Source of the DNA: Cryptomeria japonica
Lineage: Eukaryota; Streptophyta; Pinopsida; Cupressales; Cupressaceae
Direction: 5' to 3'
NCBI RefSeq assembly: GCF_030272615.1
Contig: NC_081412.1
Span: 548,420,488 to 548,484,487 of the forward strand
DNA: 64,000 bases
Below are positions 1 through 10,143 of the stretch, one piece after another. How positions within the stretch are numbered: position 1 is the first letter of the stretch; each line of letters opens with the position of its first letter. The translations under genes were made by a program, and so were the position numbers. The notes beneath the pieces are model-generated. The model was not told the origin of the DNA and did not search any database. It saw only the letters and a list, made by a program, of their open reading frames with translations.

Positions 1-280
1 TAAATGTTTCCTTTTATCTCCAGTCATATGATGTGAGCATCCACTATCAATTACCCATTCATCCTTGTCTTCAACTTTTGCTGCCAGGGCCTTTTCTTCA
101 TTCTTGATAAACGGTTCTGGTTCATCTTCCTTTAAAGCATAGAACACCCATTCCTTTCTACTACCGGATCCACTAGCAGAGTCTCATGCCGGTTCATACT
201 CTAAGTCATCACTTAGTCCTTCCTCATCCGCTATGCAGCATAGTTTGTTTTTCTTGAATCTATATTTGTTATGATTAGGC
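1..280 (-). pseudogene. Copia-D gag-pol continuation with retropepsin active site (partial, broken)
   Basis: Continuing gag in a shifted frame, the minus strand encodes an acidic linker and then the copia protease signature WVIDSGCSHHMTG near positions 5-63, with the catalytic Asp in DSG. Gag and this segment are separated by a one-base change in an A8 run (about 299-306). There is also an in-frame TGA at about 184-186, where CGA is the likely ancestral codon. The gene continues beyond base 1, where integrase would be expected. The protease call is firm from the motif; the broken state is read directly. Confidence 0.85.
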
Positions 281-1207
281 TTAAAATGATTTCTTAACTT
301 TTTTTTCAAATCTTGCATTCCTTTCAGGACATCTAGATGCAAAATGACCAATCTTATTACATGAAAAATATTTTAAAGGTGATTTTCCTTCATACTTACT
401 TCCTGTCAGTCCTTTAGGTAGTCTTCTAGAAAATAGGGCTTCAAGTTGCTCAAATTCTTCATCCTCTATCCTCATATCTTCCAATTCTTTTGCATATAGG
501 GATTTCCAATCACTTTTTCTGGTAGATGATGATGCATGAAAAGCAGATTCAAATTTTGTAGCTCCAGAGGGTCCAAATTCTTCAAGCTCAAAAGCAGATA
601 ATTTCCTAATCAGAATGTCTCTGTTACCTGAAGTGTTTTCCATTGTTCTTAATTCATTAATTGTAGTAGACTTCATCTTGTAAGCCAGTGGAAGGGCTCT
701 TAAAAATTTAGAAACTATTTCATCTTCACTCAGAGATCCTCCATAACATTGAATTCCCATGACAATCTCATTTACTCTTTCCATAAATGTAGCAATTCTT
801 TCATTATCTTCCATCTTCAAGTTCTCATATCTTACCCGGTAACCATCAAGTTTGGTAATTTTGACAGTAGAGTCACCTTCATTCAGAGCTTGCAATTTAT
901 CCCACATAACCTTTGCAAATGATTTATTAGTCAATCCCATGATTTGTTGATCAGTAAGTGCACACAAGAGGGCTTCTTTTGCTCTACAATCATTTTCAAT
1001 ATTTTTGTCCAAGTCTACTGGAGTAGTATTCCTAGATGCTAGATCATAAGGTGTATATCCTTTCTCAGTGATCTCCCAAATATCCTTGCCAAGACATCTA
1101 AGACAAGTCTCCATCAAGATTCTCCATATCCCATAGTTTTTTCCATCAAGCTTAGGGATTTCTCTTCTAAAAATAGTTGCCGGTGGATTTGAATTATTAG
1201 TTGCCAT
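281..1207 (-). CDS. gag: Copia-D gag polyprotein (capsid plus zinc knuckle)
   Basis: About 308 residues, starting MATNNSN. This ATG at 1207 is preferred over an upstream one at 1264 because the latter lies inside the primer-binding site. The N-terminal part (LDGKNYGIWR near residue 20, then KITKLDGYRVRYENLKM) is the copia gag/UBN2 type that forms the particle shell. Near the C-terminus is one zinc knuckle, SCNKIGHFASRC, that binds the RNA genome. Its first cysteine position is Tyr, so the CX2CX4HX4C motif is incomplete. The frame ends in a stop created by a shift at an A8 run, after which the protease frame follows. Probably inactive in this copy. Confidence 0.9.
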   Translation of the reverse strand: MATNNSNPPATIFRREIPKLDGKNYGIWRILMETCLRCLGKDIWEITEKGYTPYDLASRNTTPVDLDKNIENDCRAKEALLCALTDQQIMGLTNKSFAKVMWDKLQALNEGDSTVKITKLDGYRVRYENLKMEDNERIATFMERVNEIVMGIQCYGGSLSEDEIVSKFLRALPLAYKMKSTTINELRTMENTSGNRDILIRKLSAFELEEFGPSGATKFESAFHASSSTRKSDWKSLYAKELEDMRIEDEEFEQLEALFSRRLPKGLTGSKYEGKSPLKYFSCNKIGHFASRCPERNARFEKKVKKSF

Positions 1208-1251
1208 AGGATCTACCTCAAGCGGTTGAGCTTCTGCAAAACAGGACCAAA

Positions 1252-1263
1252 GCTCTGATACCA
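1252..1263 (-). other. Copia-D primer-binding site (initiator Met tRNA)
   Basis: The minus strand reads TGGTATCAGAGC, the standard plant copia PBS complementary to the 3' end of initiator-Met tRNA. It lies two bases inside the end of the LTR, which is the expected place for priming minus-strand DNA synthesis. Confidence 0.93.
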
Positions 1264-1265
1264 AT

Positions 1266-2474
1266 TGTTAGAATAACCAGTGGACAACTAAAAGGGGGGG
1301 TAAATCAGTTGTCAACAAATTATATTAATCAAACCACTTTATAACCTTTAACTGAAGCACATAAACATTAAATATCGGAACAACAAAAACATATACTGAT
1401 AAGAAATTTAAAACTTAAGAATGAAATAGAGAATCAATACAATACAACCATACCACATAACACCATTATTTGTACGTGGAAAACCTGGTAAAGGGAAAAA
1501 CCACAGTGGGAAGCCTACCCATAGTCAGATGATATTTTTGCATAAAGTATGTGATACATTAAGGGGTCTGCACATGTAGGAAGGCACACTGCCTAGAGCG
1601 TACTGATCATTACAAAGGAATCTCACTGACTATAGAGAGGTTATAACCACCTCAATATAATTGAACAACAATCTAGAAGAATGAACTACCAGAGATAGCA
1701 TCTACCATGCTTGATTATAGTCCTGGTTTAGCTTAATACCAGAGGCCTTTGACCTCTTACATAAACCCAATTCGATCACCTATGATCGACCAAATCTCCT
1801 CTGCATATAATATTTTATTCCTTGACCATTACCACCATGATCTACAATGAGATCTTATATCAATTTATACAAACCCTAAGGCCTAAACCAATTAGGTCAG
1901 CCACCTAAAAGATATTACAATAATATCATTACATACATCCACATTACAATGATATACCATGTCGACTTTAGACCAAAACAACATTAACCAATCCATAAAT
2001 CATCCCAGTAACATGTAGAGAACACATAACATGATACCAGTCCATAACTTGGACCCAAATAGATTCACCACACCAAAGAGATGTCCCCAATTAGTCGAGG
2101 CACAAATAAAGATCACCTTCTACATCTTGAATTCCATCTAGAAGCCACACCAACCCCACTTATGCATCTTGTCAAAGATTCTCAGTAAAAGCTCTACCGG
2201 TAAAACCTTAAACCCTTACCAGCATAGGCTTACTAGAGTGTATGATAGAATTCGATTATCTAGTCAATATCAACTGACCAAAACATACTCCAGACATATT
2301 CCATTGATCCAAATATGTAGGTAGTATCCAATTGATAGTCCCTTCTATCGGTAACACTAGTTCTTCTACTGATAACGAAAATTTGTCTGTCAATAACCAA
2401 TCATAACAACTAGTGTTGACATAAATGACAAAACATCAATGCAACACATAATCAATTCCTTCATATTTCCAACA
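1266..2474 (-). repeat. Copia-D 5' LTR, 1,209 bp
   Basis: Bounded by TGTTAG at 1266 and CCAACA at 2474, giving short inverted ends of the TGTTRGAA type. The outer side abuts Gypsy-A sequence and the inner side abuts the PBS. It contains the copia LTR motif ACGTGGAAAACC and CCACAGTGGG near 1474-1512. The second LTR is not in the window, so age cannot be estimated. Confidence 0.88.
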
Positions 2475-2808
2475 GATATATATGTTAATCACCAAGCCAT
2501 GGTGGGATATGATATGGATAACTATTTTTTAGATAATCAAGGGCAGTGACTATGCTAAGTATGTCCGAGATAATGTTGTGTGTACAAGTGTTCTGGTGAT
2601 CGCAATTAGCTAAGACTAGATCAATCAAAGATATAAGTACTAATAGATAGAGGAGTAGTTCTCTCACAAATATCGCCTGTTGCTAGGTTTTCACCACTTG
2701 TTGTTATTGCACTTTTTAAAAAAAAATTTAAATTTTTTTTTGTATTTTTCTTGATTTTTTTTCTTTTTTTTCTTTTTCACTTGATACTTGCATTGGTGTA
2801 GAACTTAT
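2475..2808 (-). other. Gypsy-A 3' non-coding spacer remnant
   Basis: Follows the integrase C-terminus. It includes a sequence near 2675-2695 resembling the start of the spacer after integrase in Gypsy-C (27390-27410). A T-rich run lies at 2713-2776. No gene is seen; a short open frame here is not supported by anything else. Confidence 0.6.
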
Positions 2809-4135
2809 TCAGATGGATGTTGCTGGTTGGTTTTTCAAGCACCCCCCCCTTTTTGACAACTGGTATGCTCCTGATTGATAGGCTGATATGATGACAAGGG
2901 GGCCCAACCAATTAGGCTCAAACTTCCCTTTCTTTTCTCGATCTTGTTGATTTATGGCATTTTCCTTTAGTATGAGATCACTAACTTTGAAAGCTCTTGG
3001 AACGACTGTGATTATAGCTTCTGCACATTTGCTTTTGATATGCCTTGAGATGGTCATAGGCATGCCATTTTTCATTAAGAAGCTCCAGTTCATGCAACCT
3101 GTTTACTCGATATTCCTCATCCGGTATGAGGCCCTTCAAAGATACTCGGAGAGATGGGATTTCAACCTCAAGAGGTAGAATTTCTTTTGAACCATACACC
3201 AATGAATATGGCGTAGCCCCTATAGGTGTCTAGATACTATTCCTATAGACCCAAAATGTCGGATTGAGTGGTACATGTCAATCCTTGCCTACATCAATTA
3301 CTATTTTCTTGAGGATTTTTCAGAATTATTTTATTTGATGCCTCTGCTTGACCATTCCCCTATGGGTAGTATGACGTGGAGAAGCGATGATGGATTTTGA
3401 ATCATTCGCATAGCTCTCACACATCTTGATTCTTGAAAGGACACCCATTGTCTATGATGATGGAACTAGGAATGCCATATCTACAAATGAGATAGTTGAT
3501 AATGAATGATGAGATCTCTTTTCTAGTTACAGTGGTCATCGAGACTGCTTCAATCGACTTGGTGAAATACTTTATTGCAATGATAATGAACTTATTCCCA
3601 TTTGAAGAAGGATGAATTTTCCATACCAAATCATGTACCCATTGACAGAAAGGCCAAGATGTGGTGAACGACTGTAGCTCCTGTGCTAGTGCATGATAAG
3701 ATTGCCATGAATTTGGCATTGAGGACATTTCTTAGCAAATTGATAGGACTCTCTCTCCATTATTGGCCAATAATATCCCATTCTCCGAAGTTTCTTGGCA
3801 AGAGTAGGACCACTTGAATGCATACCACAAATACCCTTGTGAAGCTCATGTAAGGTAGAGTCAAATTCATTACAATCAAGGCATCGAGGAAGAGTACCAT
3901 CTAGACCTCGACGGTAAAGTGTGTCAGCGGTTAAGGTATAGCGGGTGACTTGCCGGATGAAGCTGCATTTTTGGTTGCGAGATAGGTCAGGTAGGAGAGT
4001 ATTGTTTTTGAGATAATCATAGATTGTCCCATATAGAGGTGAATACGAACTGGTTAGGGCATAGATAGCTTGGGATGCAGAACTTTCATAGGTTGGGGAA
4101 AACAATTGCTCTACTAGGAACTCGTAACAACTATT
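2809..4135 (-). pseudogene. Gypsy-A integrase
   Basis: Integrase inserts the element's DNA into the host chromosome. The minus strand encodes the zinc-binding N-terminal part (GICGMHSSG and KKCPQCQIHGN, about 3850-3690), the catalytic core (VHDLVWKI with the first Asp, then IIIDNGCPF with the second, about 3640-3420) and the C-terminal domain ending GKFEPNWLGPLVII (about 2900). The pieces lie in several frames: the boundary at 3690-3730 is a frameshift and another lies near 2981-3200. It matches the Gypsy-C integrase across its length but is more decayed. Certainly non-functional. Confidence 0.87.
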
Positions 4136-5037
4136 TATCTAGAATTTACAGTAGTGAAGCGATAGTGGTCATTGCATCAGCCGCTCTGGCTGTCCAATCT
4201 TGGGATTTTCTCAAAGGTGATGTGCATTAAATACTATTTGAAATAATCCATCATTCTCTTGTAAGGCATGAGCTTATCATCCTTTGTCTGATAGTTATCA
4301 GTGATCTAATTGATAATTAGTTGAGAATCTCCATAGACTCTCAATTACGTGATTCTCCATTTCATAATCATTTTGATTCTTGTTACCAGGGCTTCATATT
4401 CAGCAATGTTGTTGGTGCTTGGAAACATCAATCGATAAGATCTTGGAATTGTGTGCCCCTCTGGAGAAATGAAAAGGATACCTACACTCGATCCATATTG
4501 TGTATAGGATCCATCAAATTACAGGGTCCATTTCTTGGGTGTGACAGTGAGTACATCCATGTTTGGAAATTCCACCTACAATGGTTGTTGTCTGGTAGTG
4601 GTGCTTCTGTTAGTTGGTCTGCAACTACCTATCCTTTGATAGCTTGATGTTCTATGTACTGGATATCAAACTCACTCAGAATAATGACCCATTTAGCTAA
4701 TCATCTTGTTAGATTTGCCTTGCTGAGTAGATATTTGAGAGGATCAATTTTTTCTACCATCTCGATTGTATGGGCTCGCACATAGTGGCAGAACTTTTGA
4801 GAGGTGAACACCACTGCTAAGAAAGACTTCTTAATGAATGTATAATTTAGTTCATATACGTTTAAAGTCCTGCTGATGTAATAAATAACATGTTCTTTGT
4901 CCGCTGGATCTTCTTGTGCTAGCAGTGCCCCCAATGATACGTTTGTCATTGATATATAGAGAATGAGCAACTTTCCTGCTATCGGTGGTACAAAAATTGG
5001 TAGATTCATCAGATATTATTTGAGTTGGTGAAATGAT
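4136..5037 (-). pseudogene. Gypsy-A RNase H and second (archaeal-type) RNase H
   Basis: The gypsy RNase H is read at 5009-4701 (LYISMTNVSLGALLAQ, then VIYYISRTLNVYELNYTF). The second RNase H follows at about 4640-4150 with FDGSYTQYGSS and VYGDSQLIINQ. Stops and frame changes break both. RNase H removes genomic RNA during reverse transcription. A second, archaeal-type domain downstream of the first is a known mark of the plant Tat lineage. Confidence 0.82.
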
Positions 5038-5745
5038 TCCACACACTTGTCTTCCCATCTGAAAGGTATATTCTTGTGAAGAAAATGATTGAATGGGAGA
5101 CATTTATCTGGAAACTAAGCGATGAATCACCTGATGGATTGCAGTCGTCCCTACAGAGATCTGAGTTGGCTAATATTCTTAGGAGGTGGCATTTCCATGA
5201 TAGCTTGTACCTTTGCTGGATCTACTTCGATACCCTTTTTTGACATAATTTAGCCTAACAATTTGCCTGATGAGACCCCCAAGACACACTTCTTAGGGTT
5301 TAGTCTAATCTTAAATTACTCCAATCTTTGAAATATTTTATCTAGTATACCCAAATGTTCTTCTTGGGTGAATGATTTAACCAAAAAATCATCCACTTAG
5401 TCCTCCATGAAGGTATGCATCATATCATGGAAGATTGTTGTCATGGCTCTTTGATAAGTTGCCCCTGCATTTTTCAAGCCAAAAGGCATGACGTTCCAAC
5501 AATATGTTCTCCATGAACAGGTGAACATAGTTTTATCTTGATCCTCTAGGGCTATCCTGATTTGATTATAGCCAAAGAAACTGTCTATTAATGATAACAT
5601 TGTGTGGCATGTTATTAGATCCACAATTATGTCAATGTTGGGCAAAGGAAAGTCATCCTTCGGACATGCCTTGTTGACATCTCTAAAATTCATGCATATT
5701 CTGATGCTTCTGTCAGGTTTTAAAACTGGTACAATGTTTGAAATA
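5038..5745 (-). pseudogene. Gypsy-A reverse transcriptase, 3' part
   Basis: Begins directly at the Gypsy-B LTR with NIVPVLKPDRSIRICMNFRD and runs through NKACPKDDFPLPNID and MPFGLKNAGATYQRAM. The catalytic YVDD motif is lost: the tyrosine codon is TAA at about 5398-5400, leaving a stop followed by VDD. Further stops occur in the thumb/connection region to about 5040. The first part of this RT is at 58035-58362. Confidence 0.88.
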
Positions 5746-6922
5746 TGTGTTGACTTGAATTTCATCATCAAAATACTACTTGCAACATATTAGTTTCACA
5801 AAATACAAAGGAAATGCTATAGGAAATCCAAACTCAACCAATGAAACTACATGAAATACATATAAAATAAAAACACTATTATTACCTTCATGATTTATGT
5901 CTCATTGTGTCCTAACTCCACTGTTCCTAGTTGTAGATGGTGTGCTCTCAGACAAGCACTGGTAGCTTCCAAGATGACATATGAAGAATGGACTGGTAAC
6001 TAATAGTTAACTGATACTATGATATGCAATGCTAAATGGCTATGCTAAATGATTATGCTATTTGCTTCAAGATTAAAACTCACGGATGCATAAGTTTTCA
6101 CAAATGTTTAGCTTGAAAAATCACTTGAAGACTAACTTGAAGACTAACTCTTTCTCAACTCAAACTCCTGATTTTATAGACTTTGAGAGGATAAGATGAT
6201 GTGGTCTAGATCAACGGTCGTGATTAGATCTGTAGATTTGGATGGCTGTGAGAAAAGGTGAAGGTTGAGAGAAATGGGGAAGGAGAAGACAAGTGTCACT
6301 CATCTCACCTTGACTGGGTTGCTGACTGAGGGAAACTAGAGATGGTTGGAGAAGATTTAGGCATGAGAGGACAAGTGGACACAAGTCCTTCCTAAGATGT
6401 AGGGATGTTGGAGGGAATATAGAAGAAAGTTTAAGAAATATGTATACGTACACAATATTTCATTAAATTTGGAGGTTGGAGATAAATGATGAATTAATAT
6501 TTAAGAAATATTAATATCTTTAGCCACATGGTTGATGAGTTGGCAAAAGAAAGATGAAGTGGAGATGGAAGGATGAGTTGGAAAAGAGATTAAATAGTTA
6601 AGAATTATTTAATATTTGAAACTATAGGATAGAAGAATAACCATTAGATATTAGATATTCAAATGATTGGAGGAAATAATTAAATATTAGATATTCAATT
6701 AATTGATTAGAAGAATAATTAAATATTAGATATTTAATTATTTAGAGGAATAGGATAAATGAATTAATTAATAAAATATTTCAATTAAATTAATTAATAG
6801 AAAGAGACGAAATGAATTAAATAAATTAATCTTTTCAAATGAACTATTTAATAGAAGAATAAATATTAAATAAATATAAAATATTTATTTAATTGCTCAT
6901 AGCCAATTTTTATGTGTATACA
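5746..6922 (-). repeat. Gypsy-B 3' LTR, 1,177 bp
   Basis: On the minus strand it begins TGTATACACA and ends TCAACACA. The outer end abuts Gypsy-A RT; the inner end abuts a polypurine tract. A TATAAAA box on the minus strand is at 6172-6178. The segment 6480-6900 is very AT-rich. It differs from the 5' LTR by about 5% plus indels, including about 40 bp more AT-rich sequence near 6660-6700. Confidence 0.92.
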
Positions 6923-6940
6923 TTTTGCCCCTCTTTGAAA
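6923..6940 (-). other. Gypsy-B polypurine tract
   Basis: The minus strand reads AAAGAGGGGCAAAA immediately before the 3' LTR. This is the purine tract that primes plus-strand DNA; the identical tract precedes the 3' LTR of Gypsy-C. Confidence 0.85.
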
Positions 6941-7384
6941 TGATGTCAAGACAACATTGTTTCAAAGATTAAATCAAGTCTCAATAATGTTCTTGATGGA
7001 GATTGAAAATCCTGATTGTGTGCCCCCTCGCGAGATTGTTCGTGAATTTGTTGAAAATTTTGGATAAGCGATTGATCTCACGATAATTGAAAAGGTCCTT
7101 CAATTAAATTTATTTATGAAAAATAAATATAATTGCCCCATTGAAAAACATTAATTACCCTCCAAATAGTAAATATAAAATAACCAAAGTTAATTTTAAT
7201 CTCATTTGCATCCTTGTTAGCTTTGTGAAGAAATTGTCTTGGTGAGGTGGCAAAATGGTGATCTCGTTGGAGAACCATTGATTTGAGTGCGTTAGATGAT
7301 ATCAGTGACCTCCTGAGTATGGGTATTTGGTATGTATCTTATCCCGACCTTTTTGCAACTTGTTTTACAATTTTTCATGTTTGT
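6941..7384. other. Gypsy-B 3' non-coding segment before the LTR
   Basis: Non-coding, matching 31900-32383 of Gypsy-C in inverse orientation. It holds TCGCGAG-type and CACCTCACC-type stretches. No gene seen. Confidence 0.6.
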
Positions 7385-7720
7385 TTAGCGCATTTTTTGT
7401 TATTTTTAATTTTTTCAATTTTCGGTAATTGTTGTTAGCGTTTTTGTTTCATATGTTAGCGCTTTTGCATGTAAAGTTAGTGCATCTGATTTTTTTAGCA
7501 CATATGCTCATTTTGTTAGCACATTCGTGATGAATGTTAGTGCTTTTTCTTTATCAACGCTTTTTCTTTTAGTATTTGCATGTTTGTTGTTTAGGACAAC
7601 GCTTTTGATTATTTCACACAAATTCTTGAAGGTTTAGTGCTATTGTGAAAAAGGTTCAAGCATATGTTCAATTTAGTGCCTGTGTTCAATAGAATAGCGC
7701 TTTTGTTTCAGATGAATGTG
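7385..7720 (+). repeat. TTAGCGC repeat array, Gypsy-B 3' end
   Basis: On the plus strand the motif GTTAGCGCTTTTG (variants GTTAGCGCATTTG, GTTAGTGCATCTG, GTTAGCACATTCG) recurs about every 20-30 bases. Relative to the element, which runs on the minus strand, the array is antisense, and it lies upstream of the antisense PMD gene. The same motif in sense orientation lies in the element's own leader at 56505-56835. Confidence 0.85.
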
Positions 7721-7795
7721 TTTGATGTTGTTCATATTAAAATTCATGTTGATGATTAGATTTAGGCATTTTTGATGTGCAACTATGATGGATAG

Positions 7796-8040
7796 GATAA
7801 ACGATTGATTGATTTGATTTGATTGGATAGATTAGCTCTAAGAAACTGATTTAGTATCGGGTGAAGAGAATAGCAAAGTTTGATTGAACTCAATGATTGA
7901 TAGAAAACCATGATTGATAGGTTTAGATTGATTTGATAGCCTGATTTGCTTCATTTAAAAATATTTACCAATTGTTGATGTGATAGATTAGCGATCTCTG
8001 TAATTTGATAGATAGATGATTGATGATTGAATTCTCTTGC
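7796..8040. repeat. GATT/GATTGA-rich low-complexity repeat
   Basis: Degenerate (GATT)n-type sequence (for example GATTGATTGATTTGATTTGATTGG). It corresponds to the ATCA-rich tract at 31265-31480 in Gypsy-C and would be the 5' untranslated region of the antisense PMD gene. Confidence 0.75.
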
Positions 8041-8071
8041 TAAATAGGAGAAACTTGATGTTCTCCAGTGT

Positions 8072-10143
8072 TGGGAGAAATTCCCAGTGATGCGACACTT
8101 AGTGCCATAGCTTACACAGGTAGAGGTGAGACATATAGATGCTTGTGGATTACGCCACTTGTTATACATGCCTTATATTACCCATAATAGGGGATTGTTG
8201 ATAGCGTTAGCTAAGAGATGGCATAGAGAGCATAACACTTTCCACCTTCCCACGGGTGAGATTAGTGTGAAACTTAAGGATGTCTATAGGATTCTCCACA
8301 TCCTAGTGACAGGTGAGTTATTTCAGTATGATTTTCAGGATTGTGGAGGGACAGAGGCGTGCAGAGCCATATTTGGTGATGAGAGAATTTCGAGAGGAGA
8401 GATCCAATTGGAGCATATGATTATGTCTTATGAGACTCTCCTTGTGATTCTTTCAGGTTTGATTGGGGGATTCATCTATCTAGATAGGAGATCTCAAGGT
8501 TTTGTTGTTGGGTGGGGTGAGATTCTTTAGAGCATGATGTAGCATTGAACTCGATATGTGTGGGGTGTTTGTATGATCACTCATTTGTATCATGATCTTC
8601 ATCAGGTTGTTTTCAATGAGTGTGTTAGTTTTTCGACAAGATGCACACTTTTGCAGATTCGGTGCTGGGAGCACATTTCTATTATGCAGCCTATTCATCA
8701 TAGAGTTTGTGGTGAGAGGAAACCATATGTTTATCTATGTGTAGGTTTCCTTACTCAGCATAAGCTGGATAAGATGGAGTATTGGCATTGGGTTCTTCAT
8801 TCACTAGATAGTGTTATTTGGAGACCTTATATCGATATGTGAGCCATGGATGGATGATGCACAAACATTACCATTTATTATGTAGAGTAGATATCTCATT
8901 GGTCAGACTCCATACATTGTTGAGAGATAGTTGATTAGTCACATTCTAAGATAGTTTGATATCATTCAGCTTATGCCTACTAGTGTCATGATATATGCAC
9001 AACGGTACAAAGATAGGCGATATTGGGGACCTTCTTTGTCATTTGAGATAGCACATGCAAAGCTTCTGGCTGCTCCTAGGGTGCCTTATGATATGACATT
9101 GCACATTCTAGATCCTAGGGTTACTGCAGATTATGCTCAGTACATACTTGCACACCCATTTCCTCGTATTATCGATTTAATAGATCCTCCTCCCAGGTCA
9201 TGAGATAAGGATGACAATTCAAATGATCCGATTATCAGGAGACAAAGATGGAGACAAGAGCTTAGAGATACTTAGGATGCCAGAGGTGATGGAGATGAGG
9301 GTGGAGATGGAGGTGGTGGTGGTAGGAGACTCGAAGGGAGAGGAAGTCGATTGAGAGTCTGTGGAGGACTATTTGGACCAGTTGGAAGGATTGGGAGACC
9401 ACTTCCTATGGGTGGGAGAGAGGTTGGATGGATTGGGAGGGATACTGGCAGGGCAGGGATGAGATCACTGAGAGGATTGCCCTCTATAGGAGGAGGCAGG
9501 ATGACTAGTTGGGATGAGGGTTGTAGGAGAGGCATTGATTTTGGTCAGATTCAGCCAGACCCTAGGATTATTGTAGCCCATGGTGGAGAGGATGAGGATC
9601 TAGAGGATGATGTTCAACTCATTAGATGATGGGTTCCAAGACCTATTTGGACTGATATTCCAACAGGTGGACAGGGAGGTGAAGATGAGGGAATTGGGGT
9701 TCATGTGCCTTAGCAGGATGTGCTAGAGTAGGAGACTGTGGTTAGTCATAGAGCATAGATAGATAATCTTAGAGCACAAGTACAAACATTCATGATAGAG
9801 AGAGATAAAGCTGTTAGGAGATACTTAGGGCCTCCTTGATCACATTCAATAGGTTGGGTCAGGCACTCTCTCAGCTGATATTGTTAGAGCACTAGTTTGG
9901 GTCGGGAAGGAGACTTCCCATTGGTGACGATTATATGAGCATTTAGTCATAGAGAGACAGAGAGAAGGTAGCTATCATACCACCATGAGGATGGATACTA
10001 GCAGTAATGGAGTCATGGGACCTCCTTAGAGGAGTGGTGATCATGGGAGACAGGCATATGGAGGATCTTCTCGCCCACAGCCATAGAGACGGACAAAGTC
10101 AGGTGGTAGTGGTACTAACAGCCTTGAATTGACTTTGTATTGA
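8072..10143 (+). pseudogene. PMD (plant mobile domain) gene, antisense within Gypsy-B
   Basis: The frame starts near 8100 with VEVRHIDACGLRHLL and contains the PMD hallmark RWHREHNTFHLPTGEISV at about 8215-8270, then LKDVYRILHI. Further blocks are CTLLQIRCWEHISIMQP (about 8645-8700), YWHWVLHSLDSV (about 8780) and WGPSLSFEIAHAKLL (about 9025). A Gly/Arg-rich tract follows at 9290-9530, then an acidic stretch and a weak coiled coil (LRAQVQTFMIERDKA, about 9770). Several stops and frame changes break it. PMD proteins (MAIN/MAIL family) act in plant silencing and development, and related sequences occur in transposons. It lies between integrase and the 3' LTR, opposite to pol. Confidence 0.82.

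Larger units (their letters stand above)
1..2474 (-). mobile_element. Copia-D: 5' part of a Ty1/copia LTR retrotransposon
   Basis: On the minus strand this reads 5' LTR (2474 to 1266), a primer-binding site, gag, and the start of the protease, then leaves the window at base 1. It is inserted in the 3' non-coding part of Gypsy-A, whose integrase end lies just to the right. The second LTR and the target duplication are outside the window and cannot be tested. Family assignment rests on the initiator-Met primer site, the gag/zinc-knuckle protein and the copia-type protease motif. Confidence 0.9.
2475..5745 (-). mobile_element. Gypsy-A, 3' half of an old Ty3/gypsy (Tat-type) element
   Basis: Read on the minus strand this carries RT, RNase H, a second RNase H and integrase in that order, then non-coding sequence cut by Copia-D at 2475. 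Its 5' half lies at 58035-64000; the two halves are separated by the 52 kb Gypsy-B insertion. The RT reading resumes across the insertion: the upstream half stops just before the SIVP-type segment and this half begins with it. The flanks AAATA (5741-5745) and AGATC (58035-58039) agree at three of five bases, consistent with a decayed 5 bp target duplication. Confidence 0.88.

Noticed and set aside
299-306. Programmed frameshift between Copia-D gag and protease at an A8 run
   Set aside because: Copia elements normally use one frame, and a homopolymer indel is simpler; the adjacent TGA also shows decay.
2485-2667. 60-codon hydrophobic frame near the Copia-D LTR, resembling a signal peptide
   Set aside because: Lies in the 3' spacer of Gypsy-A with no upstream promoter or conserved copy.
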